Source of the DNA: Geobacteraceae bacterium
GTDB lineage: Bacteria; Desulfobacterota; Desulfuromonadia; Geobacterales; Geobacteraceae
Assembly: GCA_024281055.1 (NCBI GenBank)
Contig: JAMXLF010000087.1
Span: 45,382-109,381, forward strand
Direction of reading: 5' to 3'
DNA: 64,000 nt
Shown: one piece after another, positions 58,439 to 64,000 of the stretch
Layout of the letters: the number at the start of each line of letters is the position of its first letter
Position numbering within the stretch: the stretch's first letter is position 1
Position numbers and translations under genes: made by a program
Notes under the pieces: model-generated
What the model was told of the DNA's origin: nothing
What the model saw: the letters and a program-made list of their open reading frames with translations, nothing else
The model's database searches: none

Positions 58439-58461
58439 GGGTATGATGATATGTCATACCC
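58439..58461. promoter_or_regulatory. Dyad between mazE and cas1
   Basis: GGGTATGA (58439-58446) and TCATACCC (58454-58461), perfect eight-base arms seven bases apart. It is 18 bases upstream of the antitoxin start and 23 bases before the cas1 ATG, so binding here could affect both directions. Confidence 0.6.
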
Positions 58462-58484
58462 GACAACGAGTCAAGGGGATATCC

Positions 58485-59697
<1,213 letters not shown>

Positions 59698-59775
59698 GGG
59701 GCTGGATAGGGTTTTAATGTTGGTAAAAAATTTCGAGTCTGATTACCTCAATTATTTTGAGGGGGTAGAAGAAGT
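59698..59775 (+). promoter_or_regulatory. CRISPR leader
   Basis: A 78-base AT-richer region between cas2 and the first repeat, containing GTTGGTAAAAAATTTCGAGT and TACCTCAATTATTTTGA. The CTCAATTATTTTG stretch is close to the IHF consensus (WATCAA-N4-TTR), and IHF bends the leader during spacer insertion in type I-E. Orientation agrees with cas1-cas2 and with the repeat. Confidence 0.7.
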
Positions 59776-62700
59776 GTGTTCCCCGCATGCGCGGGGATGA
59801 ACCGTAATATGCCAAGATACGCCGTTTATGGAAACGGTGTTCCCCGCATGCGCGGGGATGAACCGTAATTTTATCCGTTCGCCAAGAGTCATTTTCCGTG
59901 TTCCCCGCATGCGCGGGGATGAACCGGCATATAACGTGGAGGGGCTGGGGCGGGTCGAGTGTTCCCCGCATGCGCGGGGATGAACCGTAGCAGGGAACTG
60001 CATTGCAATTTGATGACCAGTGTTCCCCGCATGCGCGGGGATGAACCGCACACTTTTAACCACATTGGAGGCGAGTTTCTGTGTTCCCCGCATGCGCGGG
60101 GATGAACCGTCGCGCAGCCAGTTCTGCGCGTTGGCCGAGCCGTGTTCCCCGCATGCGCGGGGATGAACCGCGTCCCGGGGCAGGATGACCGGCAACGAGC
60201 TGGTGTTCCCCGCATGCGCGGGGATGAACCGTCCAGACCAATGACCAGCTAGGATTGGTAGATGTGTTCCCCGCATGCGCGGGGATGAACCGGGGCATAT
60301 GGTGACTTGAACGACTCCCAGAAAGTGTTCCCCGCATGCGCGGGGATGAACCGTTTTAGGAGTGGACGTGGCGCGGTTTGGAGATGTGTTCCCCGCATGC
60401 GCGGGGATGAACCGAGGCAAGAACGCCCCAAAACCCGCAGATATAAGTGTTCCCCGCATGCGCGGGGATGAACCGGGGCGCGACGGCCGCTCCTGGCCCA
60501 ACCCGAAGTGTTCCCCGCATGCGCGGGGATGAACCGTGGGAGTGCCCGGCCCTGGAGACCGAGATCGGGTGTTCCCCGCATGCGCGGGGATGAACCGGCT
60601 CGCCCAGTGCTCCAGGTTCGCGCGCTCCAGTGTTCCCCGCATGCGCGGGGATGAACCGGTCGATGCATCATAGCGGCCGACAAAGCCGGCGTGTTCCCCG
60701 CATGCGCGGGGATGAACCGAACGGCATTCCGCTGCGCGGCGGCATCGCGCGGTGTTCCCCGCATGCGCGGGGATGAACCGGACAGAATCACCCCGCGCCG
60801 CGACGGCTACCAGTGTTCCCCGCATGCGCGGGGATGAACCGATGTCTATGGCGAGGGCATCACCCGGACGAATGTGTTCCCCGCATGCGCGGGGATGAAC
60901 CGGCCAGCTACGTGGCGACGCCTGTCCCGAACACGTGTTCCCCGCATGCGCGGGGATGAACCGACCCATACCGCTTTGTCTTCTATTCGTTCCCAGTGTT
61001 CCCCGCATGCGCGGGGATGAACCGATCGATGAACTCAGCAATGGTCCGGTTGGCATGTGTTCCCCGCATGCGCGGGGATGAACCGTACGAGGCCATAGAC
61101 AAGTATGTCTGCCCACCGTGTTCCCCGCATGCGCGGGGATGAACCGACGTATCGAGAGTTCTTCCCCGAAGAGTCGTAGTGTTCCCCGCATGCGCGGGGA
61201 TGAACCGTGATGTCCCCATGCCGAACCGGGGGCGCAATGTGTTCCCCGCATGCGCGGGGATGAACCGGGGAATGTTTGAGGACCCCCGCTGCATCTGTGG
61301 TGTTCCCCGCATGCGCGGGGATGAACCGGTGAAGATCCCCTTTGAACAGGTCTACCAAGCGTGTTCCCCGCATGCGCGGGGATGAACCGTGGTACGAGGA
61401 CGGCAAACAGGTCTGGGTCGGGTGTTCCCCGCATGCGCGGGGATGAACCGATAGACCGTCATGGCGGGAGCGGCAGCGGCGCGTGTTCCCCGCATGCGCG
61501 GGGATGAACCGCCAGGGGTGGCCGACGCCGCCGAGCTCCAGGAGTGTTCCCCGCATGCGCGGGGATGAACCGTGCGATCTATGAGCGGGTCGAACAGTTC
61601 ATCAGTGTTCCCCGCATGCGCGGGGATGAACCGTTGACAAACTTGGTGTTGGGATTGACCGCCCGGTGTTCCCCGCATGCGCGGGGATGAACCGGGAATG
61701 GGAACGCGCCCCGGAGATGATAGGTGGTGTTCCCCGCATGCGCGGGGATGAACCGAGCAGATGATAACTTGAATCCCCATCTGGGTGGTGTTCCCCGCAT
61801 GCGCGGGGATGAACCGCCATGTCACCGCCGCCCCCCCTGCCACAAGTCGTGTTCCCCGCATGCGCGGGGATGAACCGGCGTTCGGGCGTTTACCCGTGAT
61901 GGCGCTCGGGTGTTCCCCGCATGCGCGGGGATGAACCGCGTAGAGAAGAAGGTGGCAGAGGTGGAGTGCTGTGTTCCCCGCATGCGCGGGGATGAACCGG
62001 CAGTTTGCACACATGGTCATCGTCAGAATGTGTGTTCCCCGCATGCGCGGGGATGAACCGTCGGTGTAGGTTGCCTGATTGACGGAATTGAGGTGTTCCC
62101 CGCATGCGCGGGGATGAACCGCCGCTCTGCGCTGTCAACCATAAAATACTACCGTGTTCCCCGCATGCGCGGGGATGAACCGTTACAGATTCCCGAGGAT
62201 AAATGGCAGGAGCTGTGTTCCCCGCATGCGCGGGGATGAACCGATCGAACCGGACGTATGGGCGAAGATGGGCGAGTGTTCCCCGCATGCGCGGGGATGA
62301 ACCGGCAGACGCTTCATTTGGCGTTTTTGTAGAAGGGTGTTCCCCGCATGCGCGGGGATGAACCGCTCCGGGGGCAATCTGCTCCCGGAACCCGCCGGTG
62401 TTCCCCGCATGCGCGGGGATGAACCGTAGTCTTTCTGAATTGCCAACTGTTTTCTTCTGTGTTCCCCGCATGCGCGGGGATGAACCGGGCCGGTACCCCT
62501 TTTGCCCGTGCTTCCCGCTGTGTTCCCCGCATGCGCGGGGATGAACCGGGTAGTCTCCGATGTAGTGGGCAATTGTTGCCGTGTTCCCCGCATGCGCGGG
62601 GATGAACCGATTGCAGCGGCTTATAAACTCCTCAAAAAACAGTGTTCCCCGCATGCGCGGGGATGAACCGAAAACCGACCTCCCCACGGACGGGGTAGCC

Positions 62701-64000
62701 TTGTGTTCCCCGCATGCGCGGGGATGAACCGCAAGTCATTACTCGCCCCGCTCTCATAGTAGAGTGTTCCCCGCATGCGCGGGGATGAACCGGGAATAAT
62801 CCCCGGACACGGACTTTGACGAAAGTGTTCCCCGCATGCGCGGGGATGAACCGGTAGGATTGGGCACGCCGTGCTTTTCTCCCGCGTGTTCCCCGCATGC
62901 GCGGGGATGAACCGTGAGCCGCCAACCACCTGTGGCGATGGTAGCGGTGTTCCCCGCATGCGCGGGGATGAACCGGCCGATTTGCATTGAAGTAGTCCGG
63001 TTGGCTTGTGTTCCCCGCATGCGCGGGGATGAACCGTGCCGGGGCTTCCAGTTTGATGTCGGTAAGACGTGTTCCCCGCATGCGCGGGGATGAACCGTTA
63101 CCGAATTGGTAGCTTGCAGGAAATGTAAGGTGTTCCCCGCATGCGCGGGGATGAACCGGAATTGATTGTCGCTGTTTTCCGCTTTTTCAAGTGTTCCCCG
63201 CATGCGCGGGGATGAACCGGGAAAGACATACCGCCCTCAGAAATCGACAAGGTGTTCCCCGCATGCGCGGGGATGAACCGCTCACCGCATAGGTACAGAC
63301 GCCCACCATGAAGTGTTCCCCGCATGCGCGGGGATGAACCGTTAGCATTGTTACGGTAATATTTCCGCACACTGTGTTCCCCGCATGCGCGGGGATGAAC
63401 CGCTATGCCGGGATTCCCCGCCATCTCGGCAGCAGTGTTCCCCGCATGCGCGGGGATGAACCGCCGGACGGCCTGGAGTGGGAGGTGCATCAGGAGTGTT
63501 CCCCGCATGCGCGGGGATGAACCGGACATAGGAAAAGAAAAGCCCCTAGAAGCGATGTGTTCCCCGCATGCGCGGGGATGAACCGGTTTGGTAAAAGATC
63601 ATTACACTTAATCATGAGTGTTCCCCGCATGCGCGGGGATGAACCGCGGATCTGCTGCCGGAAATGCTCCGGCTGGTTGTGTTCCCCGCATGCGCGGGGA
63701 TGAACCGGAGTAACCCATGCGACATAGGACAAAGACACGGTGTTCCCCGCATGCGCGGGGATGAACCGCTCGGTGAGGCGATCATTGCCTCCTTCGACTT
63801 GTGTTCCCCGCATGCGCGGGGATGAACCTGATGCGCTGAGTCGTTGCCCCACCACTCCTGCGTGTTCCCCGCATGCGCGGGGATGAACCGTCGCCGCCGT
63901 GGTTATCTTCCTCGCCCCGCCGGTGTTCCCCGCATGCGCGGGGATGAACCGTCTTGAATGTGGCTTGCGCGCATGATGAGGAGGTGTTCCCCGCATGCGC
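59776..64000 (+). CRISPR. Type I-E CRISPR array, at least 69 spacers, open at the window edge
   Basis: The 29-base repeat starts GTGTTCCCCGC and ends GCGGGGATGAACCG; CCCCGC and GCGGGG form the hairpin around ATGC, and the last eight bases ATGAACCG would be the crRNA 5' handle. The period is 61 bases (29 + 32). Starting at 59776 there are 69 complete repeats and 69 spacers; the 70th repeat, at 63984, is cut after 17 bases. One spacer (61208-61238) is 31 bases. One repeat (63801-63829) ends in T instead of G; all others I read are identical. High conservation shows active maintenance. The leader end is at the left, so the newest spacers are at about 59805. Confidence 0.98.

Noticed and set aside
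58095..58484. N-terminal extension of Cas1 by 130 residues
   Set aside because: The extension crosses mazEF and the dyad, has no Cas1-like sequence, and the ATG at 58485 has a proper ribosome site.
59714..63996. Long minus-strand open frames over the array encoding series of HPRACGEH, RFIPAHAGNT and SSPRMRGT
   Set aside because: These are the CRISPR repeats read in three frames. The 61-base period rotates the frame each unit and the repeat has no stop on that strand; no protein is encoded.

Overview
The window looks like chromosomal DNA of a high-GC, Gram-negative metal- and iron-handling bacterium of the Geobacter lineage (Desulfuromonadota/Desulfuromonadales). Pointers are a GEMM-class riboswitch carrying the base change of the cGAMP-responsive Geobacter variant, sigma-54 signalling, a Fur/FeoB/DtxR-FeoA iron module, two heavy-metal RND efflux operons, a CxxCH cytochrome P460, many palindromic intergenic repeats, and a type I-E CRISPR repeat of the kind known from Geobacter. 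The assignment rests on gene families and architecture, not on a database search.

Layout. 1-2231 (minus): a TVP38/TMEM64 membrane protein (cut by the window edge) and a mercuric-reductase-like flavoprotein. 2543-10553 (plus): two large secreted proteases, an M4 thermolysin-like and an S8 subtilisin-like enzyme, that share one C-terminal module and a similar terminator; the second lies behind a promoter, a GEMM-Ib riboswitch and an intrinsic terminator. 10750-16234: quinone oxidoreductase, aminotransferase, Cys-rich small protein, PP2C phosphatase, exported DUF4350-like protein and a polyprenyl diphosphate synthase. 16311-20988: a sigma-54 promoter, small protein, histidine kinase, NtrC-type regulator, TlpA-like lipoprotein, CcdA and a VOC protein. 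21120-25045: 29-residue membrane peptide, then the iron module fur, feoB, zinc-ribbon and dtxR-feoA, with mirror-image Fur boxes before fur and feoB. 25110-26717: outer-membrane barrel.

26776-33733 is a CzcCBA-type divalent-metal efflux operon whose czcA has a one-base deletion near its start. 33830-38516 is an insertion-like segment: a REP-associated tyrosine transposase (RAYT) and a 1275-residue AT-richer SIR2 protein resembling anti-phage defence sirtuins. 38884-47813 is a copper/silver-type CusCBA operon with a small HMA protein, a Met/His-rich periplasmic protein, a GerMN lipoprotein and a P460 cytochrome.

47931-64000 is the defence region: orphan antitoxin, a DEDDh exonuclease coupled to a second RAYT, then a complete type I-E CRISPR-Cas set in the order cas3-cse1-cse2-cas6e-cas7-cas5-[third RAYT, mazEF]-cas1-cas2-leader-array. 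The array has 69 full repeats before running off the window. The most unusual points: (i) all three RAYT genes carry their own GTAG-type REP repeats in frame at the same internal site; (ii) a 19-codon relic of a Cas6e C-terminus lies right after cas5, where cas6e canonically belongs, followed by the RAYT/REP/mazEF insertion, while an intact cas6e sits earlier in the operon; (iii) the mazEF dyad lies between the antitoxin start and cas1, so toxin-antitoxin control could reach the adaptation genes.
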